This document shows, in pieces, positions 33,797-42,789 of a stretch of DNA of 64,000 nt. Position 1 is the first letter of the stretch; the number at the start of each line of letters is the position of its first letter. Both the position numbers and the translations under genes were made by a program. This DNA is from an uncultured Oscillospiraceae bacterium (GTDB lineage Bacteria > Bacillota > Clostridia > Oscillospirales > Acutalibacteraceae), in the NCBI GenBank assembly GCA_900539845.1, contig UQDP01000004.1, forward strand, positions 1-64,000. The letters run 5' to 3'. Under the pieces are notes generated by a model that was not told where the DNA came from, did no database searches, and was given only the letters and a program-made list of their open reading frames with translations.

Positions 33797-34072
33797 ATGA
33801 CACAGGCAGAAAAGCAGGCTATCATCAAGGAGTATGCAACGCACGAGAATGACACCGGTTCGCCGGAGGTTCAGATCGCGGTTCTTACCACAAGGATCAA
33901 TGAGCTTACCGCTCATCTGAAGATACACAAGAAGGATAACCATTCCCGCCGCGGCCTTCTTAAAATGGTTGGTCACAGAAGAAATCTTCTTGCTTATCTT
34001 TATAAGTCTGACATCAACAGATACCGTGCGCTTGTAGCAAAGCTCGGCATCCGTGACACGCTGGACAGATGA
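33797..34072 (+). CDS. rpsO: Ribosomal protein uS15
   Basis: 91 residues; AGAGGTG upstream. The S15 signature [19 protein letters not shown] and the basic [20 protein letters not shown] bind 16S rRNA. Followed by a terminator and then pnp, the widespread rpsO-pnp order. Confidence 0.97.
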   Translation: MTQAEKQAIIKEYATHENDTGSPEVQIAVLTTRINELTAHLKIHKKDNHSRRGLLKMVGHRRNLLAYLYKSDINRYRALVAKLGIRDTLDR

Positions 34073-34078
34073 TTTTTT

Positions 34079-34110
34079 GCAGACGGCATTTCCCCTGCCG
34101 TCTGCTTTTT
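34079..34110 (+). terminator. Terminator between rpsO and pnp
   Basis: Perfect 10-bp stem GCAGACGGCA (34079-34088) with TGCCGTCTGC (34096-34105) and TTTTT. Confidence 0.9.
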
Positions 34111-34148
34111 ATCTTTAAAAATACCCGAAAGGGGTAAAAACCGACCGT

Positions 34149-34226
34149 AAGGAGGCTCACCAAATAGTAGTAAATTGAGGGCATAACGCGCTTTGTGCAC
34201 TGAATTTATTACTATTGCGCCTCCTT
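34149..34226 (+). ncRNA. Long hairpin in the pnp leader
   Basis: AAGGAGGC (34149-34156) pairs with GCCTCCTT (34219-34226), then AATAGTAGTAAATT (34163-34176) pairs with AATTTATTACTATT (34203-34216, one G-U). Together about 22 bp of stem with a small asymmetric internal loop and a 26-nt top. It ends 32 nt before the pnp start. In E. coli, RNase III cuts a similar pnp leader stem and PNPase then degrades its own mRNA; the same may occur here. Confidence 0.7.
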
Positions 34227-34258
34227 TGGAATATAAAAATAAAAGTGAGGTAAAAAGG

Positions 34259-36448
34259 ATGTTTTTCAAAAACTACAAAAAATGGGAAACAGAATTTGCA
34301 GGCCGCAAATTTACGCTTGAAACAGGCAAAATGGCAGGCCTTGCAAACGCCGCGTTCTTTGCAACATACGGCGAAACTCAGGTGCTCTGCACCGTAACGG
34401 CTTCCGCAAAGCCGAGAGAAGGCATCGACTTCTTCCCGCTTTCGGTAGACTATGAAGAGAAGATGTATTCCGTTGGCAAGATCCCCGGCTCATTCCTGCG
34501 CCGCGAGGGCAGAGCAAGCGAAAAGGCTATCCTTACCAGCAGATGCATAGACAGACCGATCCGCCCGCTTTTCCCCAAGGATCTCAGAAACGACTGCTCC
34601 GTTGTTGCAACCGTTATGAGCGTTGACCCCGACTGCTCACCCGAGGTTACGGCAGCGATCGGCGTTTCGGCAGCAATTGCGGTTTCCGATATCCCGTGGG
34701 ACGGCCCGATCTCTTCCGTAAATGTGGGTCTTGTTGACGGCGAAATCGTTCTGAACCCCACACTGGAGCAGAGAGAAAAGACAGAGCTTACGCTCACGGT
34801 TGCCTCCACTGCCGACCTTGTTGCGATGATCGAGGCAGGCGGCAACGAGATCCCCGATGATCTTATGTTCGACTGCATTATGGCAGGCCACGAAGAAAAC
34901 AAGAAGATGGTTCAATTCATTCAGGGCATCGTTGACGAAATCGGCAAGCCGAAATTTGAATATGAATCATCAGACCCGGATCCGGAGACCCTTGCCGAGA
35001 TCGAGGATTTCTGCATAGAAGATGTGAAAAAAGCGCTTGACACGGACGACAAGCTTGTCCGCGACGAAGCTCTGCTTCCGGTCTATGCCGCGGTTCACGA
35101 GAAGTTTGACGAAAAATTCGAGGGCTGCGAAGAAAAGATCGACGAGATCATGTATCTTGTGCAGAAGCATGTTGTACGCTCCTGGCTCAAGGACGAGCAC
35201 AAGCGTGTTGACGGCAGAGGAATTGACGAGATCCGACCGCTCAACGCGGAGATCGACCTGCTTGACAGAGCGCACGGCTCAGGTATGTTCACAAGAGGTC
35301 AGACACAGGTGCTTTCGGTTACCACACTCGGACCGATGAGCGACTGTCAGCAGCTTGACGGACTGGACGAGCAGAAAGAAAAGAGATATATCCACCATTA
35401 CAATTTCCCGTCCTTCAGCGTCGGCGAAACCAAGCCTTCCAGAGGTCCCGGCAGACGAGAGATCGGTCACGGCGCGCTTGCTGAAAAGGCGCTTGTTCCC
35501 GTACTTCCGAGTGTTGACGAATTCCCCTACTGCATAAGAGTCGTATCCGAAGTTCTTTCTTCCAACGGCTCCACTTCACAGGGTTCCGTCTGCGGCTCCA
35601 CGCTTTCGCTTATGGCGGCAGGCGTTCCCATCAAGGCTCCCGTTGCCGGCATCAGCTGCGGACTTATCACCGGTGATGAAGGCGTTTACGGCGACTTTAT
35701 GACCATGGTTGACATTCAGGGTCTTGAGGATTTCTACGGCGATATGGACTTTAAGGTCGCCGGCACAAAGAAAGGCATCACCGCCATTCAGATGGATCTG
35801 AAAGTACACGGTCTTACGCCCGAAATCATTAAAGAAGCTTTCGCGAAGACGCACAAGGCAAGGAATTATATCCTTGACGAGATCATGCTGCCCGTTATCA
35901 GCGAGCCGCGCAAGGAGCTTTCAAAATACGCACCCAAGATGGTTACGCTTTCTATTGATCCCGACAAGATCGGCGATGTTATCGGCAAGGGCGGCAAAGT
36001 TATTCAGGAGATCCAGAGCGATTTTGATGTTAAGGTGGATATCGAAGAAGACGGCAGAGTATTCATCAGCGGTCTTGATATAGACAAGTGCAACAGCGCA
36101 AAGGATGTTGTTAAACTGATTGCAACTGACCCTGAAGTAGGCGCTTTCTACAACGGCGTTGTTACAAGAATTATGAACTTCGGCGCGTTTGTTGAGATCG
36201 CGCCCGGCAAGGAAGGTCTTGTTCACATCTCAAGACTGGATGTCAAGAGAGTAGACAAGGTTGAGGACGTTATAAATATCGGGGACACCGTTATCGTGAA
36301 GTGCATAGAGATCGACGATCAGGGAAGAATCAATCTTTCCAGACGCGACGCGCTCATTGAGCTGGACGGTTTAAAGCCGGAAAACGATATTGACGACGCT
36401 CCCAGAAAACCGAGAAGAGACAATCGCCGCCGTCCGCACAGGGATTGA
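34259..36448 (+). CDS. pnp: Polyribonucleotide nucleotidyltransferase
   Basis: 729 residues from the ATG at 34259 with GAGG upstream; a longer frame would start inside the leader hairpin. Two RNase PH domains are seen: ETQVLCTVTASAKPREG and FPLSVDYEEKMYS with REGRASEKAILTSR, then RGQTQVLSVTTLGP and GPGRREIGHGALAEKAL. KH (VIGKGGKVIQEIQ) and S1 (GVVTRIMNFGAFVEIAPGKEGLVHIS) domains follow, with a basic tail. It degrades RNA from the 3' end with phosphate. Length is standard. Confidence 0.98.
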   Translation: MFFKNYKKWETEFAGRKFTLETGKMAGLANAAFFATYGETQVLCTVTASAKPREGIDFFPLSVDYEEKMYSVGKIPGSFLRREGRASEKAILTSRCIDRPIRPLFPKDLRNDCSVVATVMSVDPDCSPEVTAAIGVSAAIAVSDIPWDGPISSVNVGLVDGEIVLNPTLEQREKTELTLTVASTADLVAMIEAGGNEIPDDLMFDCIMAGHEENKKMVQFIQGIVDEIGKPKFEYESSDPDPETLAEIEDFCIEDVKKALDTDDKLVRDEALLPVYAAVHEKFDEKFEGCEEKIDEIMYLVQKHVVRSWLKDEHKRVDGRGIDEIRPLNAEIDLLDRAHGSGMFTRGQTQVLSVTTLGPMSDCQQLDGLDEQKEKRYIHHYNFPSFSVGETKPSRGPGRREIGHGALAEKALVPVLPSVDEFPYCIRVVSEVLSSNGSTSQGSVCGSTLSLMAAGVPIKAPVAGISCGLITGDEGVYGDFMTMVDIQGLEDFYGDMDFKVAGTKKGITAIQMDLKVHGLTPEIIKEAFAKTHKARNYILDEIMLPVISEPRKELSKYAPKMVTLSIDPDKIGDVIGKGGKVIQEIQSDFDVKVDIEEDGRVFISGLDIDKCNSAKDVVKLIATDPEVGAFYNGVVTRIMNFGAFVEIAPGKEGLVHISRLDVKRVDKVEDVINIGDTVIVKCIEIDDQGRINLSRRDALIELDGLKPENDIDDAPRKPRRDNRRRPHRD

Positions 36449-36513
36449 TCTAACAAAAAAACATCCAAAACCTTTTTAAGGCTGTGGATTTTTCTGGGCA
36501 ATGCTCATTTTTC

Positions 36514-36545
36514 GCCACATAACCCCATCGGTTATGTGGCTTTTT
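36514..36545 (+). terminator. Terminator after pnp
   Basis: Perfect 11-bp stem GCCACATAACC (36514-36524) with GGTTATGTGGC (36530-36540) and TTTTT. A weaker hairpin (ATCC...GGAT) just upstream may help. Confidence 0.93.
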
Positions 36546-36594
36546 GTTTAAACTTGACAGTTCTATAAACATTGCAGACTAAAGGAGGAACACA

Positions 36595-37950
36595 ATGGAG
36601 CAGTCCTTTATGAAAGAGCGCAAAATCGTGCCGCTTGTAATTACGATGGCGCTGCCGATGACGGTCTCTATGCTCATAAATTCCCTGTATAATATCGTTG
36701 ACAGCTACTTTGTTGCCAAAATAAGCGAGGAGGCAATGACGGCGCTTTCACTGGTTTACCCCGTTCAAAACCTTGTGACCGCCGTAACCGTAGGCTACGG
36801 AATAGGCGTGAATGCCGTTATCGCGTTTTATCTTGGCGCCGGAAAACAAAAGCACGCTGATACGGCCGCTTCGGCAGGCATGTTTTTCAACCTGCTGCAT
36901 GGTGTCATCTTAACAGGCTGTGTATTTATTATGCCTGCGTTTCTGAGGATGTTTACGGACGACGCGGTTACACTGGATTACGGTATCAGATATTCAAACA
37001 TCGTATTTCTGTTTTCCGTACCGATTGCGATCGGCATCGGGTTTGAGAAGATATTCCAGTCCGTAGGCAAAATGACCGTTTCCATGATCGCCATGCTCGC
37101 GGGCTGTATTACCAACATCATACTTGACCCGATTCTCATTTTCGGCTGGTGGATATTTCCCGAAATGGGCATAGAGGGAGCCGCGCTTGCAACGGGTATC
37201 GGTCAGGTGGTTACGCTCGTCATCTATCTTGCCATATATCTCAGTAAAGGGCTTGCGGTCACAATACGCTTCAAAGGCTTCACTGATTTCGCAAAGATCA
37301 GCCGCCGCACTTATGCAATCGGTATTCCCGCGGCACTGAATCTGGCGCTGCCGTCGCTGATGATCTCCGTTCTCAATTCGATTCTTGCCGTGTTCTCACA
37401 GACATATGTTCTGGTGCTCGGCGCTTACTATAAGCTTCAGACCTTTTTATACTTAACGGCAAACGGAATCGTACAGGGTATGCGCCCCGTTTTGAGCTAC
37501 AATTACGGGGCGGAGGAATATAAGCGTGTGCATGGCATATTCAGAGTAAGCCTGTCGTTCATAGTGGCGGTAATGGTATTCGGAACCATCCTTTGCGCCG
37601 CCGTGCCCGACAGGCTGATCGGTCTTTTCAGCACAGGAAGCGAGACCATTGAAATCGGTGTTCACGCGCTGCGGCTTATCTGCATCGGATTTATCCCGTC
37701 GGCGCTCAGCGTAACCGTTTCCGGCGCGCTGGAGGGACTCGGCAAAGGCGGCGCGTCGCTTTGGGTCTCCCTTTTCAGATATGTAATCATCATTCTGCCG
37801 GCGGCTTTTATTCTGAGCAAAACAGCCGGCGCTTCCGGCGTTTGGAACGCCTTCTGGATAACGGAAATCATAACCGCCGTTTTTTCGGGCATCATGTTCG
37901 GCGTTACTTCAAAACGCAGTCTTTCAAAAGCCGATTCAAAAAGCAATTAA
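36595..37950 (+). CDS. MATE family efflux transporter
   Basis: 451 residues, about 12 membrane helices in two similar halves. ALPMTVSMLINSLYNIVDSYFVAKI at the start and GAGKQKHADTAASAGMFFNLL after helix three are MATE features, as is CITNIILDPILIFGWW. It exports organic cations or drugs using Na+ or H+; substrate not predictable. AAAGGAGG upstream. Single gene. Confidence 0.93.
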   Translation: MEQSFMKERKIVPLVITMALPMTVSMLINSLYNIVDSYFVAKISEEAMTALSLVYPVQNLVTAVTVGYGIGVNAVIAFYLGAGKQKHADTAASAGMFFNLLHGVILTGCVFIMPAFLRMFTDDAVTLDYGIRYSNIVFLFSVPIAIGIGFEKIFQSVGKMTVSMIAMLAGCITNIILDPILIFGWWIFPEMGIEGAALATGIGQVVTLVIYLAIYLSKGLAVTIRFKGFTDFAKISRRTYAIGIPAALNLALPSLMISVLNSILAVFSQTYVLVLGAYYKLQTFLYLTANGIVQGMRPVLSYNYGAEEYKRVHGIFRVSLSFIVAVMVFGTILCAAVPDRLIGLFSTGSETIEIGVHALRLICIGFIPSALSVTVSGALEGLGKGGASLWVSLFRYVIIILPAAFILSKTAGASGVWNAFWITEIITAVFSGIMFGVTSKRSLSKADSKSN

Positions 37951-38088
37951 ATATATTTTTCCCGTGTAACTTTATTCATTTTTTGAGCGAAAAATTTTCC
38001 AAAAAAAGCTTGGTAAATTATCGTATACTGTGCTTTTATATGTGCAAAATATTACAGATAAAGTTACAGATTAAGGGAGAAAGATGAT

Positions 38089-38625
38089 ATGAAAGCAACA
38101 GGAATTGTCAGGCGTATAGATGATTTGGGAAGAATAGTCATTCCAAAGGAGATTCGCCGTTCCTTTCGTATAAGAGAGGGTGATCCGCTGGAGATCTTCA
38201 CGGATGCCGATGGTGAAGTCATATTTAAAAAGTATTCCCCGATCGGCGAGCTTTCCAATTTCGCAAACCAATACGCCGAGGTCTTGCACAAAAGCGGCGG
38301 ACTGCCGATCGCAATAATGGACAACGACCACGTTATCGCCGCTTCGGGGCTCAGCAAGCGAGAGGTGCTTGAAAGAAGAGTTACGAAAAATCTGGAAGAT
38401 CTTATGGAAAACAGATCCATCCATATTTCCACAAACGATGTTCCGCCTATGAACGCCATCGAGGGATTCGACAGAAAAGCAAATGTTGTTTACCCCATCA
38501 TTTACGGCGGCGACGTTTCGGGAGCGGTAGCGCTTATGCAGAGCGATGAAAATCATCTGCCTACCGAAACGGAAATCAAGCTGGTGCAGGTTGCCGCCGC
38601 GTTTCTGGGCAAGCAGATGGAATAA
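38089..38625 (+). CDS. spoVT: Stage V sporulation protein T
   Basis: 178 residues. Residues 1-50 form a SpoVT-AbrB DNA-binding swapped hairpin, MKATGIVRRIDDLGRIVIPK and EIRRSFRIREGDPLEIF. Residues about 58-178 are a GAF-like domain (GGLPIAIMDNDHVIAASG ... YPIIYGGDVSGAVALM). This layout is specific to SpoVT, which tunes sigma-G genes in the forespore. It shows the organism belongs to a spore-forming lineage. GGGAGAAAG upstream. Confidence 0.95.
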   Translation: MKATGIVRRIDDLGRIVIPKEIRRSFRIREGDPLEIFTDADGEVIFKKYSPIGELSNFANQYAEVLHKSGGLPIAIMDNDHVIAASGLSKREVLERRVTKNLEDLMENRSIHISTNDVPPMNAIEGFDRKANVVYPIIYGGDVSGAVALMQSDENHLPTETEIKLVQVAAAFLGKQME

Positions 38626-38641
38626 AATTTCATATTTATCC

Positions 38642-38723
38642 AAAAAGGAGCGCCCTTTCTGAATGATTGCACCTCCAAAAGTGTCTAACTTTTGGGGTTC
38701 GCTTCAGAAAAGCGCTCCTTTTT
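38642..38723. terminator. Nested long hairpin between spoVT and the araC-type gene
   Basis: Outer stem AAAAAGGAGCGC/GCGCTCCTTTTT (38642-38653, 38712-38723), then TTTCTGAA/TTCAGAAA, and an inner hairpin CCAAAAGT/ACTTTTGG (38675-38682, 38688-38695). T-runs flank both sides, so it can end both converging genes. The inner GTCTAACTTTTGGGG resembles inverted-repeat ends of some IS3-type elements, so the unit may be an insertion remnant. Confidence 0.7.
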
Positions 38724-39540
38724 ATACTTTGTTTTTCCTGTATCTGCCCGGACTGACGCCGTTAAGGCTTTTAAAGTAAGCTGAAAAATAGTGCGGATCG
38801 GTAAATCCAAGCTTATTCGATATTTCTTCAATGGATAAATTTGTATTTCGCAGATAAAGCTTTGCCGTGCGTATTTTTTTATCGTTAAAATACTTATACG
38901 GCGTTACTCCGTATTCTTTTTTAAATATGCGTATGATGTGATTTTTTGAATATCCGTATTTTTCACACAGCAGATCCAGTGAAAAACCGTTGCCGGCATA
39001 TGAATTAATATCAGAACATATTCTCTTGCATATGTCACGGCTGTTATTTTCGAGCGTGTGCCTTATGCTTATGATCATTTTGTATATAATGACCGCAATT
39101 GCGTCGCACATGGACGGATAATCTTCGGCATACCGCTGCGCCTGTTCATCGATTTCATCAAAAAGCGCGCCGAGATTGCAGTGTTCAAAACAATATTCTT
39201 TGCCGGGCAGATAAAAATCAGCCAAATTCATCAGAATATCCGAATCAAACACGATCCATCGTTTTTTCCATCTGTTATTTTTATCCGTATAATATTTGTG
39301 GCTGCTTCCTTTTGGCAGAATAATAACACTGTCGGCTCCGGGAGCGTAATGCTTTTCATTGACCTGCAAAAAACCGCTCCCGCATTCAATATACTCAAAT
39401 GCGCAAATCGATGAATTTTTTCTCTCAACAAAATAATCCGGCTTGCACAGGGTCTTTCCTATCACCATAATATTCACAGGCAGTTCGGGATTATACTGCT
39501 GCCAGTATGCTCTTCCTAAGTCTGTTTTTCCTCTGCTCAT
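38722..39540 (-). CDS. AraC-family regulator of the alpha-galactoside locus
   Basis: 272 residues. An N-terminal cupin-like sensor (IVIGKTLCKPDYFVERKN, GSGFLQVNEKHYAPGADSVIILPKGSSHKYYTD) is followed from about residue 165 by two HTH motifs: GFSLDLLCEKYGYSKNHIIRIFKKEYGVTPYKYFN and LSIEEISNKLGFTDPHYFSAYFKSLNGVSPGRYR, given here by their key parts. It is divergent from the alpha-galactosidase operon, so it most likely activates that operon when an alpha-galactoside or product is present. Confidence 0.9.
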   Translation of the reverse strand: MSRGKTDLGRAYWQQYNPELPVNIMVIGKTLCKPDYFVERKNSSICAFEYIECGSGFLQVNEKHYAPGADSVIILPKGSSHKYYTDKNNRWKKRWIVFDSDILMNLADFYLPGKEYCFEHCNLGALFDEIDEQAQRYAEDYPSMCDAIAVIIYKMIISIRHTLENNSRDICKRICSDINSYAGNGFSLDLLCEKYGYSKNHIIRIFKKEYGVTPYKYFNDKKIRTAKLYLRNTNLSIEEISNKLGFTDPHYFSAYFKSLNGVSPGRYRKNKV

Positions 39541-39559
39541 GTTGATTTTCCTAACTTTT

Positions 39560-39592
39560 TTGAGTATTTTTATAATTTTATCGTATAAAAAT
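39560..39592 (+). promoter_or_regulatory. Promoter of the alpha-galactoside operon overlapped by an inverted repeat
   Basis: TTGAGT (39560-39565), 18-bp spacer and TATAAA (39584-39589). ATTTTTATA (39566-39574) and TATAAAAAT (39584-39592) are perfect inverted repeats lying in the spacer and on the -10, so a bound protein would affect polymerase directly. Confidence 0.5.
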
Positions 39593-39648
39593 ATATGCTA
39601 TTATATATTATAGCTTATTATCAGCATTATTTTCAAGAGGGTGATTTT

Positions 39649-41304
39649 ATGAAATACAAAATTGAAATGATCTATCGGCATGGTACCGATACCGCCGTTC
39701 TCAAGGAACTGCGTGATGACATCTGCTCCGTTAAAATAGGTGCTCAGGGCGGCGTTGTAAAAGCCGAACTTGAAACAAAAAAGGAAATTACCGTGAAAAA
39801 ATTCCGCCTCACGGTTCCGTATGAATACAGCAGTAACAGCCGTATATTCGCAAACGGATTTCAAAGCTGGACGGATTCACGCGAATATATGCCGCATGAA
39901 AAAATGAGCGAGCTTAATCCACTGGTTGAGCTTTTCATAAATTCGCCGCTCGGCGCGCCCACGGGTCTCAACAGATCGGGAGACGGCACGTTTCACAAAT
40001 ACCCGCGCAAGAAAGGAATTTTTTACGGATTTTCCTACGGCTATGTAAGAAACGGCGACCGAACAGAGCTTTTCGGTTCTATGAGTGAGAGAACAGGCTA
40101 TACGATCCTGACCTTTGACGCCGCAAACGGTCTGATTCACATTGACAAAGATCTTGAGGGCAAAACATTCAGCGCCGATTCCGTAAGCGAGATCATGTCC
40201 TTCGTAAGGATCGCCGGCGATTACAATGCCGTATTCGACAAATATTTTGATCTGCTGAATATCGCTCCGCCAAAGGCGAAAAGAGCCTGCGGCTACACAA
40301 CCTGGTATAATTACTACGGAAACGTAACGGAAAAAGTGGTTGACCGCGATCTTGAAGCCATGGCGGAATGTAAGATAAATATAGACTTCTTCCAGATCGA
40401 CGACGGTTATCAGAACGCGATCGGCGACTGGCTGATCACGGACAAGGTCAAATTCCCCTCCGGCATGAAAGCCGTTGCGGACGCAATTCACAGCCAAGGC
40501 ATAAAGGCAGGACTGTGGCTTGCGCCCTTTGCCGGAGTTAAAAAGAGCGAGCTGTTCAAAAAGCACCCGGATTGGTTTATTAAAGATAAAAACGGCAAGC
40601 CCTATATAACCGGTCCGAACTGGGGCACCTTCTATGCGCTTGACATCTATAACCATGATGCGCGCGAATATATCAAGCATGTTTTTGATACGGTGCTGAA
40701 CGAATGGGGATATGACCTTGTTAAGCTTGATTTCCTGTATGCCGCCGCAGTGCTGCCGCTCCACGGAAAAACACGCGGCGAGATCATGTGCGACGCGATG
40801 GACCTGCTGCGCGAATGCTGCGGCGACAAACTCATCCTCGGCTGCGGCGTGCCTTTGATGCCCGCTTTCGGCAAGGTGGATTACTGCCGTATCGGCGCAG
40901 ATGTTAAAAACCACTGGGCGCCCGTTAAATTCACCACACGCGAGGATGTTTCAACACCGCACGGAGTAAACAACTCCATCTTCCGCCGCCATTTGGACGG
41001 CAGAGCGTTCATGAACGACCCCGATGTGTTCTTCCTGAGAAACAATAATATGAAAATGAGCTTTGAGAAACGCACGCTGCTTGCCAAGATCAATTCTCTT
41101 TTCGGCTCTCTTTTGTTTGTTTCGGATAATGTCGGCGATTACGATGAAGAGCAGATGCGTGTTCTGAAAGATGTGTTCACAAGTCAAAAAGCCGAAATCC
41201 TCTCGGCGGAATATACAGGCAAAAAACGTATCACCGTCAAATACAGGCTTGATTCCGAGGAAAACACGATCAGCTTTAATCCCGATAACGGCTGCATGGA
41301 TTAA
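39649..41304 (+). CDS. Alpha-galactosidase, GH36/GH31-clan type
   Basis: 551 residues from the ATG at 39649 with AGAGGGTG; a longer in-frame start at 39595 has no ribosome site. A beta-rich N-terminal part (FANGFQSWTDSREYMP) precedes a TIM barrel with YTTWYNYYGNVTE, FFQIDDGYQNAIGDWL and GIKAGLWLAPF. The probable nucleophile is Asp about 361 in LVKLDFLY and the acid/base Asp about 418 in CRIGADV, as in GH36. No signal peptide, so it works inside on imported galactosides such as melibiose or raffinose-type sugars. Shorter than 720-residue GH36 enzymes. Heads the operon with a GPH symporter and another glycosidase-like gene. Confidence 0.85.
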   Translation: MKYKIEMIYRHGTDTAVLKELRDDICSVKIGAQGGVVKAELETKKEITVKKFRLTVPYEYSSNSRIFANGFQSWTDSREYMPHEKMSELNPLVELFINSPLGAPTGLNRSGDGTFHKYPRKKGIFYGFSYGYVRNGDRTELFGSMSERTGYTILTFDAANGLIHIDKDLEGKTFSADSVSEIMSFVRIAGDYNAVFDKYFDLLNIAPPKAKRACGYTTWYNYYGNVTEKVVDRDLEAMAECKINIDFFQIDDGYQNAIGDWLITDKVKFPSGMKAVADAIHSQGIKAGLWLAPFAGVKKSELFKKHPDWFIKDKNGKPYITGPNWGTFYALDIYNHDAREYIKHVFDTVLNEWGYDLVKLDFLYAAAVLPLHGKTRGEIMCDAMDLLRECCGDKLILGCGVPLMPAFGKVDYCRIGADVKNHWAPVKFTTREDVSTPHGVNNSIFRRHLDGRAFMNDPDVFFLRNNNMKMSFEKRTLLAKINSLFGSLLFVSDNVGDYDEEQMRVLKDVFTSQKAEILSAEYTGKKRITVKYRLDSEENTISFNPDNGCMD

Positions 41305-41319
41305 GGGGAGAAATAAATA

Positions 41320-42789
41320 ATGGGTTCCAAATTTTCCGCAAAAAACGCGGTCTCAATGGTTAAAGGCGTTGTAAATGATGTGAAAACACATTGGAAAAAG
41401 CCTGCCGAAAACAAATACATATCCTATAAGGAATTCACGGCTTACAGCGTTGGCGGAATAGGCGTTAACACCATAAACTCCATTTTCGGATATGTGGCGC
41501 TGAACGCGAACTGCCTGCTGCTCGGCTCGGCATACGGTATAGATCCCGTGCATCTCGTCTGGATGTCTACCATCGTAAATATTCTGAATCTTGTCAAATC
41601 GCCGTTTATCAGCATGCTGATTGACAATACAAACACAAAGCACGGAAAATTCCGTCCTTATCTCATTATTACCGGCATACCCACGGCATTTTTGATATGC
41701 CTTATGGCTTTTATTCCCAACACCATGAATTACACGGTAAAATGTGTGCTTTTGTGCTTTATCTACGCCCTTGCCATGCTGTTCCAAAGCACCTATTCTC
41801 TTGCCTATTCCAGCCTTGCTCAAGTGCTTACTCCAAACAGCTCGGAGCGTACGTCTCTGCTTTCGGTCAGCGCATTCATCTACAATCTCGGGCCAAGTAT
41901 CGTCAATATGCTTCTTCCGATATTCGCAGCGTTTTTCGACGGCGGTATGAGGGGCTTTACGGCTTACCGCGTTATGTTCCCCATCTTTTCCGTTGCCGGA
42001 ATTTTGCTCAGCATATGGACCTTTAAGGATACGGAAGAAAAGATCATCGTTTCAAAAGATTATGTTGCAAAGGTCAAATTTACCGACGGCATTCGGGAGA
42101 TCAAAAATAATAAATATTTCTGGATCATTTATCTTTATCAGATCTTAGGCGTTATGAAAGGCGGAATCTCAAGCATTCTTGCATGGTACTGCTCTTACGT
42201 TATCCAGAGCGACAGCGTTCTCGGAATCATGAACACCGTTATGGGCACAGCCTCCGTTCCCGGCATGCTCCTCGCTCCGCTGCTTGCCAAAAAGATTGGA
42301 AAAAGAAACTGCCTGATCGCGTTCAATGTGATGCGCGCAGTTTTTGCCGCTCTGATGCTTTTCACGGCAAACAGTCCCGTTCTTTTCCTTGCAAGCCTTT
42401 ATATAGCTACTCTGGCAACAGGCGGCGACGCCGTGCTCACATCCGCCATAACAGCAGATATATTTGATTATCAGCAGTGGAAAACAGGAAAACGCCTTGA
42501 GGGCTTCATCACGCAGTTCGGCGGCATGCTCGTCACTGCTGCGTCTATGGGTTCCGCCTTTATTCTGCCGTATTTTTACAGGCATTACGGACTCGGAACA
42601 AATTACGATGTTTTATATGATTCCGCAGTCAGAACACCGATTTTCAACATCATAATCATCACGACTGTAATATCCTGCCTGCTGACCGTTATTCCCATGC
42701 TGTTTTATGATATGACGGAAAAAAAACAGCAGCAGATCATTGAGGACTTAAAACTGCGTGCAGAGGAGAAAAACGCAAATGAAGTTTAA
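41320..42789 (+). CDS. GPH-family sugar:cation symporter (MelB-like)
   Basis: 489 residues, about 12 membrane helices. The N-terminal half has GIGVNTINSIFGYVALNANC, the loop DNTNTKHGKFRPYLIITG that holds the GPH cation-site Asp, and AYSSLAQVLTPNSSERTSL. A TADIFDYQQWKTGKRLEGF stretch late in the protein is also family-typical. It likely imports alpha-galactosides or glycosides with Na+ or H+. 15 bp after the alpha-galactosidase and overlapping the next gene by 11 bp. Confidence 0.9.
   Translation: MGSKFSAKNAVSMVKGVVNDVKTHWKKPAENKYISYKEFTAYSVGGIGVNTINSIFGYVALNANCLLLGSAYGIDPVHLVWMSTIVNILNLVKSPFISMLIDNTNTKHGKFRPYLIITGIPTAFLICLMAFIPNTMNYTVKCVLLCFIYALAMLFQSTYSLAYSSLAQVLTPNSSERTSLLSVSAFIYNLGPSIVNMLLPIFAAFFDGGMRGFTAYRVMFPIFSVAGILLSIWTFKDTEEKIIVSKDYVAKVKFTDGIREIKNNKYFWIIYLYQILGVMKGGISSILAWYCSYVIQSDSVLGIMNTVMGTASVPGMLLAPLLAKKIGKRNCLIAFNVMRAVFAALMLFTANSPVLFLASLYIATLATGGDAVLTSAITADIFDYQQWKTGKRLEGFITQFGGMLVTAASMGSAFILPYFYRHYGLGTNYDVLYDSAVRTPIFNIIIITTVISCLLTVIPMLFYDMTEKKQQQIIEDLKLRAEEKNANEV

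Noticed and set aside
39877..40914. 345-residue open frame opposite the alpha-galactosidase
   Set aside because: Shadow of a conserved enzyme; no ribosome site or family pattern.
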